A DNA stretch of 64,000 nucleotides from Streptomyces sp. SJL17-4 (GCF_036826855.1 NZ_CP104578.1:4058501-4122500), one strand, 5' to 3'. Counted from the stretch's first letter, positions 29,537-39,499 are shown. The notes: a model not told the origin generated them from the sequence alone. Made by a program: numbers and translations.

Positions 29537-31351
29537 TTACTTCACGACCGTGATGCGGCCGATCGCCGGGGCCCGGAGCGGCTCGGCGGCCGACGAGTTG
29601 GCCGTCAGGTAGGCGGTGAAGATGTCGAGGTCCGAGGCGCCGACGAGCTTGTTCGTACCGGTGGCCAGGACCGGGAAGCCGTCGCCGCCGCCCGTGAGGA
29701 ACTCGTTCATCGCGACCCGGTAGCTCTTCGACGGGTCGATGGGCTCGCCGTTCAGCCGCACCGAGTCGACCACGATCCGGTCGGCACCCGCCTTCGTCAT
29801 GTCCAGGGTGTAGGCGAAGTTCTTCGACACCTGGAGGACCTTCGGGGCTGCCAGGTTGGCGCCACTGACCTGCTGCTGGAGCGCGGTGACGAGCTGGGCG
29901 CCGGTCAGGTCGACCACCGTCATCATGTTGGTGAACGGCTGGACGGTGTACGCGTCGCCGTAGGTCACCACACCGCCCTCCCTCTTGGTCAGCGGCGCAC
30001 GGACGCCGCCCGGGTTCATCAGCGCGAGCTGCGCGCCGCCCTTGTCGGCCGGGGAGAGGCCCGCGAGCTGCGCGTCGGCGATCATGTTGCCCATCGGCTT
30101 CTCGATCGCGTCGATGGGATTCTCGACGCTCTCGCCGATGTACCCGACGGGACGGTTCGCGATCGGCGCGGCCAGGGCCTTCCAGCGGTCGATCAGGGTG
30201 GTGATGTCACCGGCCGCCTCCACATCACGGGTGACGACGTGATTAGCGGAGGAGACGGCGGTGCGGACGATGTCCTTCGTACGACGGTCGTAGGTGAGCG
30301 TCGTGTCGGTGTAGAGCCTGCCGAAGGAGGCCGCCGAGGTGACCGTGCGCGGCTTGCCCGACGGGTCCGGGATCGTGCACGCGTACGCCTGGTGGGTGTG
30401 CCCGGTGACCAGGGCGTCGACCTGCGGGGTCACGTTCTTCGCGATGTCGACGATCGGACCGGAGATGCCGGCGCCGGCACCCGGGGTGTCGCAGTCGTAG
30501 TTGTACGCGCCCGAGGCGGGCAGGCCGCCCTCGTGGAGCAGCGCGACGATCGACTTGACGCCCTTGCGCTCCAGCACCTTGGCGTACTTGTTGATCGACT
30601 CGACCTCGTCGCCGAACTTCAGGCCCTTGATGCCCTCGGCGGAGACGATGTTCGCCGTGCCCTCCAGGGTCACGCCGATGAAGCCGATCTTGACTCCGTC
30701 ACGCTCCCAGATGAAGTACGGGTCGAGCAGCGGCTTGTCGCTCTTCTCATCCGTCACGTTGGCCGTGAGGTACGGGAACTTCGCCCCCTTGAAGCGCTTG
30801 CCCTCCTCGAAGCACCCCTCGGTCGGGTGACAGCCGCCGTTCTGTATGCGGCTCAGCTCGCGGGCGCCCTCGTCGAACTCGTGGTTGCCGACCGAGCTCA
30901 CGTCGAGCTTCAGCTTGTTCAGCGCCTCGATGGTCGGCTCGTCGTGGAACAGCCCGGAGAGCAGCGGCGACGCGCCGATCATGTCGCCCGCGGCGGCCGT
31001 GATGGAGTACCGGTGGCCCTCACGGGCCTGCCGCAGATGCGTGGCGAGGTACTCGGCACCGCCGACGTTCTGGACGAGCTCGGTGGTGCCGTCCTCCTTG
31101 AGGCGCGTGAGCCGGCCCGAGGAGCCGGACGGCGGCTCCAGGTGGCCGTGGAGGTCGTTGAAGGACAGGAGCTGCACGTCGACCATGCGACCCCAGCCCT
31201 TGCCGTTCGAGCCGTGCCCCGCCTGCGCGTCCTGCGCGTCCTGCGAGGCGCCCGCGGGCAGCGCGGCGACGAGTGCGCCGACGGTGGCGAGCCCCGCGCC
31301 GACGGCGAGTATCCGCCCGGCTGTCCTCTTCTTCTTCGGTGTCGCTGCCAT
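29537..31351 (-). CDS. Secreted 5'-nucleotidase / metallophosphoesterase
   Basis: A 604-residue exported enzyme with an N-terminal signal (KKKRTAGRILAVGAGLATVG, cleaved near ALPAGA). The calcineurin-like metal site includes NDLHGHLEP, VGNHEFDEG and GHTHQAY, and the C-terminal 5'-nucleotidase domain supplies the base-binding part. It releases phosphate from extracellular nucleotides. A PhoP-regulated homologue is expected in phosphate-starved Streptomyces, but I see no clear PHO box upstream. Confidence 0.92.
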   Translation of the reverse strand: MAATPKKKRTAGRILAVGAGLATVGALVAALPAGASQDAQDAQAGHGSNGKGWGRMVDVQLLSFNDLHGHLEPPSGSSGRLTRLKEDGTTELVQNVGGAEYLATHLRQAREGHRYSITAAAGDMIGASPLLSGLFHDEPTIEALNKLKLDVSSVGNHEFDEGARELSRIQNGGCHPTEGCFEEGKRFKGAKFPYLTANVTDEKSDKPLLDPYFIWERDGVKIGFIGVTLEGTANIVSAEGIKGLKFGDEVESINKYAKVLERKGVKSIVALLHEGGLPASGAYNYDCDTPGAGAGISGPIVDIAKNVTPQVDALVTGHTHQAYACTIPDPSGKPRTVTSAASFGRLYTDTTLTYDRRTKDIVRTAVSSANHVVTRDVEAAGDITTLIDRWKALAAPIANRPVGYIGESVENPIDAIEKPMGNMIADAQLAGLSPADKGGAQLALMNPGGVRAPLTKREGGVVTYGDAYTVQPFTNMMTVVDLTGAQLVTALQQQVSGANLAAPKVLQVSKNFAYTLDMTKAGADRIVVDSVRLNGEPIDPSKSYRVAMNEFLTGGGDGFPVLATGTNKLVGASDLDIFTAYLTANSSAAEPLRAPAIGRITVVK

Positions 31352-31515
31352 CGTTCCCCTGTCCCCGCGCCCGTGTGTCCGGTGCGCCTCTCGACTGCTG
31401 ACGTGCCAGCGAAGCCTAGAGTCAACGCGCGTAGCGCAACAGGGGGTAGCGGGTTACGAGACAGTTGCCGTCGCCTTTCCCCGGGGCGGCCGCGCGTCCC
31501 CGTAGGCTCGGGTCC

Positions 31516-32442
31516 ATGACTTCCGACGCGGCACCGGCCCTCGAACCCGGACGGCAGATCCACACCTACGACGAGCTCACCCCCGAGCAGATCCAGGACG
31601 TACTGGACCTGCTGGAGGCCGCGGACCAGGCCGACGGCGTGCACGCCGTCTCCGAGCAGGGCCGGCTCTACCTCCGGCACGGCGGCCGCGAGGGCGTCCG
31701 GCACTTCCTCCTCACCGTCGGCAGCCACCTCTACGGCTACGCCCAGCTGGAGGAGACCGACCCCATCGAGGCCCCGGCCGCCGAGCTCGTGGTCCACCCC
31801 GGCCACCGCGGTCGCGGCCACGGCCGGGCGCTCGGCACCGCCCTGCTCAACGCCTCCGGCAAGCGGCTGCGCGTCTGGGCGCACGGCGGAAAGTCCGCCG
31901 CCCGGCACCTCGCCCAGGTCCTCGGCCTGACGCTCTTCCGTGAACTGCGCCAGCTCCGCCGCTCCCTGACCCCGCTCGACATCCCGGAGCCGGTGTTCCC
32001 CGAGGGCGTCACCGTCCGCACCTTCGTCCCCGGCCAGGACGACGCGGCCTGGCTGGCCGTCAACTCCGCCGCCTTCGCCCACCACCCCGAGCAGGGCTCG
32101 CTCGTCCAGCGGGACCTGGACGACCGGATCGCGGAGCCCTGGTTCGACCCGAAGGGCTTCTTCCTCGCCGAGAAGGACGGCCGGCTCATCGGCTTCCACT
32201 GGACGAAGACCCACGCCGAGGAACAGCTCGGCGAGGTGTACGTCGTCGGCATCCTGCCCGAGGCCCAGGGCGGCGGCCTGGGCAAGGCGCTCACCGCGAT
32301 CGGCCTGCGGCATCTGGCGGGGCAGGGCCTGCCGACGGCGATGCTGTACGTGGACGCCGACAACACGGCGGCGGTGACGGTGTACGAGCGGCTGGGCTTC
32401 GTCACGCACGAGGTGGACCTGATGTACCGCACGGAGTCGTAA
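31516..32442 (+). CDS. mshD: Mycothiol synthase
   Basis: A 308-residue tandem-GNAT enzyme that acetylates Cys-GlcN-Ins with acetyl-CoA, the last step of mycothiol synthesis. Both GNAT halves are seen: VHPGHRGRGHGRALG (weak first site) and VVGILPEAQGGGLGKAL with YVDADNTAAVTVYERLGF in the active second half. TAGGCT (31503-31508) lies 7 nt before the ATG, so the mRNA is probably leaderless. It ends just before a strong terminator. Confidence 0.93.
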   Translation: MTSDAAPALEPGRQIHTYDELTPEQIQDVLDLLEAADQADGVHAVSEQGRLYLRHGGREGVRHFLLTVGSHLYGYAQLEETDPIEAPAAELVVHPGHRGRGHGRALGTALLNASGKRLRVWAHGGKSAARHLAQVLGLTLFRELRQLRRSLTPLDIPEPVFPEGVTVRTFVPGQDDAAWLAVNSAAFAHHPEQGSLVQRDLDDRIAEPWFDPKGFFLAEKDGRLIGFHWTKTHAEEQLGEVYVVGILPEAQGGGLGKALTAIGLRHLAGQGLPTAMLYVDADNTAAVTVYERLGFVTHEVDLMYRTES

Positions 32443-32452
32443 GTCTCCTCGG

Positions 32453-32483
32453 GAAGGGGGCGGTTGACACCGCCCCCTTCTTT
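32453..32483 (+). terminator. Rho-independent terminator of mshD
   Basis: GAAGGGGGCGG pairs with CCGCCCCCTTC (11 bp, loop TTGACA) and is followed by TTT. The TTGACA in the loop resembles a -35 but is in the stem-loop. Confidence 0.85.
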
Positions 32484-32484
32484 G

Positions 32485-32522
32485 CACCACCCTTTCACTA
32501 CTTGATTAGTGAAAGGGTGGTG
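32485..32522. promoter_or_regulatory. Perfect 16-bp inverted repeat, GntR operator
   Basis: CACCACCCTTTCACTA (32485-32500) is exactly repeated in reverse at 32507-32522 around CTTGAT. It is 9 bp before the GntR start codon. A possible -10, TTAGTG, lies within it (32506-32511) with TTGCAC 17 nt upstream, so a bound repressor would block the promoter. Confidence 0.8.
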
Positions 32523-32531
32523 GAAGGGATC

Positions 32532-32918
32532 GTGGTCGAGTACCGCATCGACCGGCGCAGTGGCGTCGCCACCTACCTCCAGATCGTCCAGCAGACGAAG
32601 CAGGCCCTCCGGATGGGCCTCCTGGAGCCCGGCGACCGACTGCCCACCGCACGCGAGGTCGTCGAAGCGACGGCCATCAACCCCAACACGGTCCTCAAGG
32701 CCTACCGCGAGCTCGAACGCGAAGGCCTCGTCGAGGCCCGCCGCGGCCTCGGCACCTTCGTCCGCGCCACGCTCGGCACGGGCCCGGCCGACTCGCCCCT
32801 GCGCGGCGAACTCGCCGACTGGGCCCGCCGGGCCCGCACCGCGGGCCTGGACCGCGAGGACGTGGCAGCGCTCTTCACATCCGTACTGAAGGAACACTTC
32901 GAGGGGGACGACGCATGA
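32532..32918 (+). CDS. GntR-family regulator, YtrA subfamily
   Basis: A 128-residue repressor: winged-helix domain (residues 10-75; LPTAREVVEATAINPNTVLKAYRELEREGLV) and a short helical tail, as in YtrA-type regulators that lack a ligand domain. The GTG at 32532 follows GGAAGGGA; earlier in-frame codons lie inside the operator. It overlaps the ABC ATPase gene as ATGA. It is likely autoregulatory for the whole three-gene operon. Confidence 0.9.
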   Translation: MVEYRIDRRSGVATYLQIVQQTKQALRMGLLEPGDRLPTAREVVEATAINPNTVLKAYRELEREGLVEARRGLGTFVRATLGTGPADSPLRGELADWARRARTAGLDREDVAALFTSVLKEHFEGDDA

Positions 32919-33757
32919 CGAGAGACGGCATCGCGCTGGAGGCCGATCTCCTGGGCAAGAAATACGGAGGCAGGGGCCGCGGCTGGGCCCTGCGGGAGTG
33001 CGACTTCGCCCTCCCCACCGGCCGCGTCTGCGCCCTCGTGGGCCCCAACGGCGCCGGCAAGTCCACCCTCCTCGCCCTCGCCGCAGGGCTCCTCCGCCCC
33101 ACCGAGGGCACGATCACGGCCCCGGCCCGCGAACACCTCGCGTACGTCGCCCAGGACAAGCCTCTCCATCCCCGGCTCACCGTCGCCGACACCCTGCGCA
33201 TGGGCCGCGAACTCAACCCGGGCCGCTGGAACGACGACGCCGCCCGGCGCGTCATGGCCGACACGCTCGACCCCCAGGCCGTCGTACGGACCCTCTCCGG
33301 CGGCCAGCGCACCCGCGTCGCCCTCGCGCTCGCCCTCGGCAAGCGGCCCGAACTGCTGCTCCTCGACGAGCCGATGGCCGACCTCGACCCGCTCGCCCGG
33401 CACCAGCTGATGGGCCTGCTCATGGCCGACGCCGCCGAACACGGCACCACCGTCGTCATGTCCTCCCACATCCTCACCGAGCTGGAGGGCGCCTGCGACC
33501 ACCTCCTGCTGCTGCACGGCGGCCGGATCCGCCTCGACGGACCCGTCGACGAACTCCTCGCCGCCCACGCCCTGCTCAGAGGCCCGGTCGCCGACCTCGC
33601 CCCGCACACGGTCGTCGAGTCCCGCACGACGGGCCGTCAACTCACCGCCCTGATCCGCCGCGAGGGCCCCGTCGAAGGCCCCTGGGAGACGACGGAGCCC
33701 TCCCTGGAGGACCTCCTCCTCGCCCACCTCCGCGCCACCGAAGGAGCCCCCGCATGA
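32915..33757 (+). CDS. ABC transporter ATP-binding subunit of the GntR operon
   Basis: A 280-residue ATPase with Walker A GPNGAGKST, signature LSGGQRTRVALA and Walker B LLLLDEPMADLD. Its ATG overlaps the GntR stop and its own stop overlaps the permease start, so the operon is fully coupled. YtrA-type operons often respond to cell-wall antibiotics or lipid II binders. The substrate here is not known. Confidence 0.92.
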   Translation: MTRDGIALEADLLGKKYGGRGRGWALRECDFALPTGRVCALVGPNGAGKSTLLALAAGLLRPTEGTITAPAREHLAYVAQDKPLHPRLTVADTLRMGRELNPGRWNDDAARRVMADTLDPQAVVRTLSGGQRTRVALALALGKRPELLLLDEPMADLDPLARHQLMGLLMADAAEHGTTVVMSSHILTELEGACDHLLLLHGGRIRLDGPVDELLAAHALLRGPVADLAPHTVVESRTTGRQLTALIRREGPVEGPWETTEPSLEDLLLAHLRATEGAPA

Positions 33758-34701
33758 GCACCCTCGTCCTGAAGGGCCCCTACTGGGTGACGGTCCGCCA
33801 GTACCGACGCCCCCTGTGGCTGGCGGCCGCGGCGGTGGCCGTGTCCCTGGCGGTGATCGGCGGCCTGCGGATCTGGGACGCCCAGACCTCCGACCGGTAC
33901 TACGAGGACGGAATGCGGTACGTCGCCCACGACAACGCCGGCTACGGATGGCTCCGCTTCGTCATGGAGTACGCCTCCGGCATCCTGGTCCTGCTCCCGC
34001 TGCTGATCGGCGCGTTCGTGGCCGGGCCGCTGGTCGCCCGCGAGCTGGAGTCCGGCACGTACAAGCTCGCCCTCACCCAGTCGATCAGCCCGACCCGCTG
34101 GCTCGGCTCGAAACTGCTCACCGCGGGGGCGGCGGCCCTGGCGACCGTCTGGCTGCTGACGGCGATCTACTGGATCGGCTGGGCCCGCGTCGACGGCAGC
34201 AGTCAGTTCCACTGGGCCGACCGCGGCCCGTACGAGATCACCGGCCCCGTCCTCACCGGCTACGTCCTGCTCGCCGTGGCCGTCGGCGCCCTCGTCGGCC
34301 AGCTCGTCCGCCGCACCCTCGTGGCCATGGCCGTGACCGGAGGGATCGTGGGCCTGGTCCTGCTCACCCTCGGCGCCTTCCGCTGGGACTTCCTGTCGGT
34401 ACGGACGCTCACCGGTCCGGCCGTGCGCGACGCCTCCGCGCTGATGATGCCCGAGCACGGACTGATCATGGGGCAGGGCCTGCTCTCCGACACGGGACAG
34501 CGCATGCCCGGCTGGTTCTGCGCATCGGACGCGCCTCCGACAGCCTGCCGCACCGATGTGAAGGTCACCACCGAGTACCTCGACTACCACCCCGAGTCCC
34601 ACTTCTGGCCCACCCAGCTCATCGAGACCGGCATCGTCCTCGCCCTGGCCGCCCTCGCGCTCTTCGCCGCCTTCCGCGTCCTGCGCGCCAGGCACCCGTA
34701 G
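33754..34701 (+). CDS. ABC transporter permease of the GntR operon
   Basis: A 315-residue protein with six hydrophobic helices (starting near residues 22, 75, 126, 163, 187 and 287). A large outer segment between helices 5 and 6 carries two cysteines (PGWFCASDAPPTACRTD) that could form a disulfide. ABC2-type fold. It completes the GntR-ATPase-permease operon. Confidence 0.88.
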   Translation: MSTLVLKGPYWVTVRQYRRPLWLAAAAVAVSLAVIGGLRIWDAQTSDRYYEDGMRYVAHDNAGYGWLRFVMEYASGILVLLPLLIGAFVAGPLVARELESGTYKLALTQSISPTRWLGSKLLTAGAAALATVWLLTAIYWIGWARVDGSSQFHWADRGPYEITGPVLTGYVLLAVAVGALVGQLVRRTLVAMAVTGGIVGLVLLTLGAFRWDFLSVRTLTGPAVRDASALMMPEHGLIMGQGLLSDTGQRMPGWFCASDAPPTACRTDVKVTTEYLDYHPESHFWPTQLIETGIVLALAALALFAAFRVLRARHP

Positions 34702-34750
34702 AGACGCACCGCCACCCGTAAAGATCCACCGCCACCCGTAAAACATTCAA
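34691..34750. repeat. Degenerate 20-bp direct repeats after the permease gene
   Basis: Three adjacent 20-bp units begin with GGCACCCGTA or GCCACCCGTA (34691, 34711, 34731). The first includes the permease stop codon; the third is diverged in its second half. Confidence 0.75.
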
Positions 34751-34758
34751 ACGATCAA

Positions 34759-34787
34759 GGGGCGGGGCCCGCACACGGCCCCGCCCC
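34759..34787. terminator. GC-rich hairpin after the GntR/ABC operon
   Basis: GGGGCGGGGCC pairs with GGCCCCGCCCC (11 bp, 7-nt loop). No T run follows, so it may pause rather than fully terminate. Confidence 0.6.
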
Positions 34788-34962
34788 CGATTCCCGTACG
34801 ACATGTCGTCGTTACCGGCCATTCAGACGCGCTTGCGACGCTCACGCAATGAAGCGCTCCGTGACCCCGCCCGGCAGGGCGGCCCTCCCCAAGGGGAGAC
34901 TTCCCTCCCCCACGGCCCGCTCCGACGCGCCCGACCACGCCTTCGCGCGGAAGAATGGGGCC

Positions 34963-37242
34963 ATGAGCCAGCAGCCCGCCGAGGTCCCGGTCCAGTCCTC
35001 CGCCACGCAGTCCGCCACGCAGTCCGTCCCGGCGTCCGCCCCGCAATCCGCCGCGCAGCCCACCGACTCCATAGCCACGCGCCGCGCGCAGGTGGTCAAC
35101 GGTGCCGTCGTGACCGACATCGACGCGGACATCGACTCCGACCCGGACACCTACAAGGACGACGGCGCACTCGGCGACGAGCTGCCGCAGGGGCGCTTCC
35201 TCGACCGGGAGCGCAGCTGGCTCGCCTTCAACGAGCGCGTGCTCGAACTGGCCGAGGACCCCACCACCCCGCTCCTCGAACGGGCGAACTTCCTCGCGAT
35301 CTTCGCGTCGAACCTCGACGAGTTCTTCATGGTCCGGGTCGCCGGCCTCAAGCGCCGCATCGCCACCGGCGTCGCCACCCGTTCCGCCTCCGGCCTCCAG
35401 CCCCGCGAGGTCCTGGACCTGATCTGGACCCGCTCGCGCGAGCTCATGGCCCGGCACGCGGCCTGCTTCCAGCAGGACGTGGCCCCCGCCCTGGCCGACG
35501 AGGGCATCCACCTCATCCGCTGGCCCGAGCTCACCGAGAAGGAGCAGGCGCGGCTCTTCACCCTGTTCCGCCAGCAGATCTTCCCGGTCCTCACGCCGCT
35601 GGCCGTGGACCCGGCACACCCCTTCCCGTACATCTCGGGACTCTCGCTCAACCTCGCCGTGGTCGTACGCAATCCGGTCAGCGGCCACCGGCACTTCGCG
35701 CGCGTGAAGGTGCCGCCGCTGCTGTCCCGCTTCCTGGAGGCCTCCCCGCAGCGCTACGTGCCTCTCGAGGACGTCATCGCGGCACACCTGGAGGAGCTCT
35801 TCCCCGGCATGGAGGTGCTCGCGCACCACATGTTCCGGGTGACCAGGAACGAGGACCTGGAGGTCGAGGAGGACGACGCCGAGAACCTGCTCCAGGCCCT
35901 GGAGAAGGAGCTCATGCGCCGCCGCTTCGGCCCGCCGGTGCGCCTGGAGGTCGAGGAGTCCATCGACCCGTACGTCCTCGACCTGCTGGTCCGCGAGCTG
36001 AAGGTCTCCGACGCCGAGGTCTACCCGCTGCCCGGTCCGCTCGACCTCACGGGCCTCTTCGGGATCTCCGGACAGGACCGGCCGGAGCTGAAGTACCCCA
36101 CGTACGTGGCCGGCACCCACCGCGACCTCGCCGAGGTCGAGTCGGCGTCCGCGCCGGACATCTTCGCGGCGCTGCGCGAGCGGGACGTCCTGCTCCACCA
36201 CCCGTACGACTCGTTCTCGACGTCCGTGCAGGCCTTCCTCGAGCAGGCGGCGGCCGACCCGGACGTCCTCGCGATCAAGCAGACGCTGTACCGGACCTCC
36301 GGCGACTCGCCGATAGTGGACGCCCTCATCGACGCCGCCGAGTCCGGCAAGCAGGTCCTCGTCCTCGTCGAGATCAAGGCCCGCTTCGACGAGCAGGCCA
36401 ACATCAAGTGGGCGCGCAAGCTGGAGGAGGCCGGCTGCCACGTCGTGTACGGCCTCGTCGGCCTCAAGACCCACTGCAAGCTGTCGCTCGTCGTACGGCA
36501 GGAGGGCGAACTGCTGCGCCGCTACTCCCACGTCGGCACCGGCAACTACCACCCGAAGACGGCCCGCCTGTACGAGGACCTGGGCCTGCTGACGGCCGAC
36601 CCGCAGGTCGGCGCGGACCTCTCGGACCTGTTCAACCGGCTCTCCGGCTACTCCCGCCGCGAGACGTACCGGCGTCTGCTCACGGCCCCGAAGTCGCTGC
36701 GCGACGGGCTCGTCTCCCGGATCACCAAGGAGATCGCCCACCACCGTGCGGGACGCCCGGCGTACGTACGGATCAAGGTCAACTCCCTCGTCGACGAGGC
36801 GGTCATCGACGCCTGCTACCAGGCCTCACGGGCCGGCGTCCCGGTCGACATCTGGGTCCGCGGCATCTGCGCCGTGCGCCCCGGGGTCACCGGCCTCTCG
36901 GAGAACATCCGGGTCCGTTCGATCCTCGGCCGCTTCCTGGAGCACTCCCGGATCTTCGCCTTCGGCAACGGCGGCGAACCCGAGGTGTGGTTCGGCAGCG
37001 CCGACATGATGCACCGCAACCTGGACCGCCGGATCGAGGCCCTCGTGCGGGTCTCGGACCCGGCGCACCGGGCAGCGCTCACCCGGCTCCTGGAGACCGG
37101 GATGTCCGACACCACCTCCTCCTGGCACCTCGGCCCCGACGGGAACTGGACGCGGCACGCGACCGACCCCGAGGGCCGACCGCTCCGGCACGTCCAGGAG
37201 ATGCTCATCGACGCGCGGAGGCGCCGGCGTGCACAACCCTGA
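34963..37242 (+). CDS. ppk: Polyphosphate kinase 1
   Basis: A 759-residue enzyme that reversibly moves the terminal phosphate of ATP to polyphosphate. The PPK domains are in order: head ([20 protein letters not shown]), middle, and the two C-terminal phospholipase-D-like halves with [11 protein letters not shown] and [35 protein letters not shown] carries the second catalytic His region. The ATG at 34963 is chosen because upstream residues are non-conserved; 34849 would add 38. It overlaps the CHAD gene by 14 bp. Confidence 0.95.
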   Translation: MSQQPAEVPVQSSATQSATQSVPASAPQSAAQPTDSIATRRAQVVNGAVVTDIDADIDSDPDTYKDDGALGDELPQGRFLDRERSWLAFNERVLELAEDPTTPLLERANFLAIFASNLDEFFMVRVAGLKRRIATGVATRSASGLQPREVLDLIWTRSRELMARHAACFQQDVAPALADEGIHLIRWPELTEKEQARLFTLFRQQIFPVLTPLAVDPAHPFPYISGLSLNLAVVVRNPVSGHRHFARVKVPPLLSRFLEASPQRYVPLEDVIAAHLEELFPGMEVLAHHMFRVTRNEDLEVEEDDAENLLQALEKELMRRRFGPPVRLEVEESIDPYVLDLLVRELKVSDAEVYPLPGPLDLTGLFGISGQDRPELKYPTYVAGTHRDLAEVESASAPDIFAALRERDVLLHHPYDSFSTSVQAFLEQAAADPDVLAIKQTLYRTSGDSPIVDALIDAAESGKQVLVLVEIKARFDEQANIKWARKLEEAGCHVVYGLVGLKTHCKLSLVVRQEGELLRRYSHVGTGNYHPKTARLYEDLGLLTADPQVGADLSDLFNRLSGYSRRETYRRLLTAPKSLRDGLVSRITKEIAHHRAGRPAYVRIKVNSLVDEAVIDACYQASRAGVPVDIWVRGICAVRPGVTGLSENIRVRSILGRFLEHSRIFAFGNGGEPEVWFGSADMMHRNLDRRIEALVRVSDPAHRAALTRLLETGMSDTTSSWHLGPDGNWTRHATDPEGRPLRHVQEMLIDARRRRRAQP

Positions 37243-38266
37243 CCACTCGCAGGACGTCTCGGCGGGCGAGGTCCTGGCCCCGTACCTGCACGCCCGGGCC
37301 GCGGACTTCCTCCGCGGCCTCCGGCTGCACGGCGAGAGCGGCTCGGACACGGCCGGATCGGAGGAGGCGGCCCGCACGCTGCGCGGCGCCGCCCGCCGCA
37401 TCAGCGGGACTCTCCACACGTTCCGGCCGCTGCTCGACACGGCCTGGGCGGACCAGCTGCGCACCGAGCTGGCCTGGCTCTCGGGCACCCTCGCCCTGGA
37501 GCACGCCTGCACCTCGCGGCTGGTCCGCCTGGTGGACGCGCTGTCCCGCCTGTCGAGCGGTACGGGTGGCGCGGGCGGCCTGACCGGCTCCGGCGGTCTG
37601 AACGGCCCCCACGGCGGCGGCCCGGTGCCTGCCGCCCGCGGCAGTGAGGCGGCCGGCCTCACCGTGGGCGCCGCCAGGGCCGGCGCCCTCCTGGAGCGGC
37701 AGCTGACGCTGGCCCGGACGCGCGCCCACTCGGCCTCGCTCCAGGCGCTGGGCTCGGCCCGCTTCCACGCGGTCGCCGACGCCGTCGCACTCCTGGCCTC
37801 CGAGGTTCCGCTCGGCCCCGCGGGCAGCGCCCCGGCCGTCGAGGTCCTGGACGGCCCCGCCGAGGTCGCCGAGCGGCGCCTCCTGGACGCGGTGGCCGCC
37901 CTGCCGCTGACGCGGGCGGCCCACCCGTACAACGCGGACGCTCTCGCGCTGGCCGCCGGGGAGACCCAGGACACCCCCTGGCACCAGACGCGGCTCCTGC
38001 TCCGGCTGCACCGGTACGCCACCGAGGCCCTGCACACCGGGGGCGAGCCCGACGCCGTCCTGTTCGAGGCCGCCCGGGCCCTGGACCGGCACCGGGACGC
38101 CGCCGAGGCCGCGTCGGCCGCCGCCGCGGCGGCCCGCACCCCACGGATCGCCCCGGCGACCGCGTACGCCCTGGGCGTCCTCCACGCCGACCAACGCCAC
38201 GAGGTCGAGGCCTCCCGCTTCGCCTTCCAACGCGCCTGGCGGAGAACGACGGCGCCCGTCCCATGA
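37229..38266 (+). CDS. CHAD-domain polyphosphate-binding protein
   Basis: A 345-residue helical protein with the conserved-histidine CHAD domain: an N-terminal [15 protein letters not shown] helix, [15 protein letters not shown], and further His/Arg helices. CHAD domains bind inorganic polyphosphate. GGAGG precedes GTG 37229, which lies inside ppk. An Ala/Gly-rich insertion sits near residues 111-135. It is between ppk and a Nudix gene, all overlapping, so it likely works on polyphosphate granules. Confidence 0.88.
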   Translation: MHNPDHSQDVSAGEVLAPYLHARAADFLRGLRLHGESGSDTAGSEEAARTLRGAARRISGTLHTFRPLLDTAWADQLRTELAWLSGTLALEHACTSRLVRLVDALSRLSSGTGGAGGLTGSGGLNGPHGGGPVPAARGSEAAGLTVGAARAGALLERQLTLARTRAHSASLQALGSARFHAVADAVALLASEVPLGPAGSAPAVEVLDGPAEVAERRLLDAVAALPLTRAAHPYNADALALAAGETQDTPWHQTRLLLRLHRYATEALHTGGEPDAVLFEAARALDRHRDAAEAASAAAAAARTPRIAPATAYALGVLHADQRHEVEASRFAFQRAWRRTTAPVP

Positions 38267-38715
38267 CCGCCCCCGCCTCCGAGCCTCCGATCCTCGCCGC
38301 CGGCTGCGTCCTCTGGCGCCCGGCGCGTTCCGGCGGCGGCGTCGAGATCGCCGTCGTCTTCCGGCCGAAGTGGTCCGACTGGTCCCACCCGAAGGGAAAG
38401 CTGAAGTCCGGAGAGGAGGCGCGGGCGGCAGCGCTCCGCGAAGTCCGGGAAGAGACCGGCATGACGTGCGTGCTGGGCGTCGAGCTGCCCACCGTCCGCT
38501 ACCCGATAGAGGGCCGCCCCAAGGAGGTCCGCTACTGGGCGGCCGAGGCCACGGGCGGCTCGTTCGAGCCGAACCGGGAAGTGACGCGTCTGCTGTGGCT
38601 CGCTCCTGAAGCCGCGCGTACCTGCCTCACCCAGGACAGGGACAAGGACCTGATCGATGTGTTCCTCAGACTGCCCGACACCCGGAAGTCGTCGCCCGGC
38701 GCCACTCGGGGCTGA
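38263..38715 (+). CDS. Nudix hydrolase (MutT-like)
   Basis: A 150-residue enzyme with the full Nudix box GKLKSGEEARAAALREVREE plus TGM, which binds the metal-pyrophosphate. It is coupled to the CHAD gene by ATGA. Mycobacterial MutT1 relatives add a histidine phosphatase domain, absent here. The last residues (TRKSSPGATRG) look atypical, and the last 50 bp overlap a decayed recombinase read from the other strand. Confidence 0.88.
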   Translation: MTAPASEPPILAAGCVLWRPARSGGGVEIAVVFRPKWSDWSHPKGKLKSGEEARAAALREVREETGMTCVLGVELPTVRYPIEGRPKEVRYWAAEATGGSFEPNREVTRLLWLAPEAARTCLTQDRDKDLIDVFLRLPDTRKSSPGATRG

Positions 38716-39052
38716 GCAGGGCCGGGTCGAACGGCGCCTTGTCGCTGACCCCGCCCGGAACGGGCAGGACAAGGACCGACGCGAGGACTCCCGTGATCAC
38801 CGCGCGCTTCTCGCGCACTGTCATGCGGTCCCATTTCTCCCCGTTCCATCCGCGCAGCAGGTTCGCCTTCGCCTGCTCCTCGGCGTACTCCCGCCGCTCC
38901 GCCTCCAGACTGTCGATGTGCCGCCCGAGCCGCACCAGCAGATCCCGGACATCGTCCCAGGCCACCTCACCACCGACGAGCGACGACTCGATCCCCCGCC
39001 GCGCTTGGCGCAGCTCGGCACGGTCACGGCCCCTTCGACGAAGACCCCGCCA
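38666..39052 (-). pseudogene. C-terminal remnant of a serine recombinase
   Basis: The open stretch encodes AELRQARRGIESSLVGG, coiled coil SLEAERREYAEEQAKANLL and a tail with REKRAVITGVLASVLVLPVPGG then FDPALLSPEWR, matching the C-terminal end of Streptomyces large serine recombinases. The catalytic domain is missing: a TGA blocks the frame at 39053-39055, and the upstream sequence (VFVEGAVTVP) continues in another frame, suggesting a frameshift. It overlaps the 3' end of the Nudix gene by 50 bp. Confidence 0.55.
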
Positions 39053-39328
39053 TCAGCCATGGCCAGGGCATCCCGGAAGGCTACGAAGTCACGGGGCAAG
39101 CGATAGCGTGCGCCCACGCAGCCGGCCCTCCACGGTCCCGCCGTCGTCGAGCCACGCCCGGAGCTCCGGGGCGACGGCACAGCGGGAGAACGTCTTGGAC
39201 GGCCTTTCCGGATCACGTGTATCGAGCATGGGCACCCTCCTGAACCGCGGTTGGCGCCAGGTCAAGACCGATAGCACCGGAAGGGCACGGCATGCGACCA
39301 CTCCGCAGCACACCCGGCCTTCCGGCAC

Positions 39329-39372
39329 GGTTCACTTTCCGTTCACCCTCCCCCGTCGGCGGCTTCACCTGT
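39329..39372 (+). promoter_or_regulatory. PHO box array of the pst operon
   Basis: Four 11-bp direct-repeat units: GGTTCACTTTC, CGTTCACCCTC, CCCCGTCGGCG and GCTTCACCTGT. The first two and last fit the PhoP unit GTTCACC-like consensus; the third is weak. A CCTAAT -10 candidate lies at 39377-39382, giving a leader of about 110 nt to pstS. The response regulator PhoP should activate here under phosphate starvation. Confidence 0.85.
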
Positions 39373-39499
39373 TCTGCCTAATTTCGGCCTTACACGGTGC
39401 ACGGAGCACAGCGATGCACCACCACCCGACACACGCCGCCGTAGAACGTTCAGGACACTCGGTCCGCGGCAAGGCGGCTTCTGGAAGGAACACCCGAAA

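Noticed and set aside
32464..32469. TTGACA as a -35 element of the GntR operon
   Set aside because: It is the loop of the mshD terminator, and no -10 lies at the right distance.
34849..34962. Longer start for ppk adding 38 residues
   Set aside because: The extension is non-conserved and has no ribosome site; I keep ATG 34963, though the start remains uncertain.
34790..34962. PHO boxes before ppk
   Set aside because: No pair of GTTCACC-like 11-bp units was found in the leader.
34803..37583. A 926-residue plus-strand frame over ppk
   Set aside because: It is out of frame with the clear polyphosphate kinase and is composed of Arg/Pro/Gly-rich shadow sequence.
39089..39328. A 79-residue minus-strand frame next to the recombinase remnant
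   Set aside because: It has no recognisable domain and overlaps the PHO-box side of the region; it may be further decayed sequence, but I cannot support a gene.
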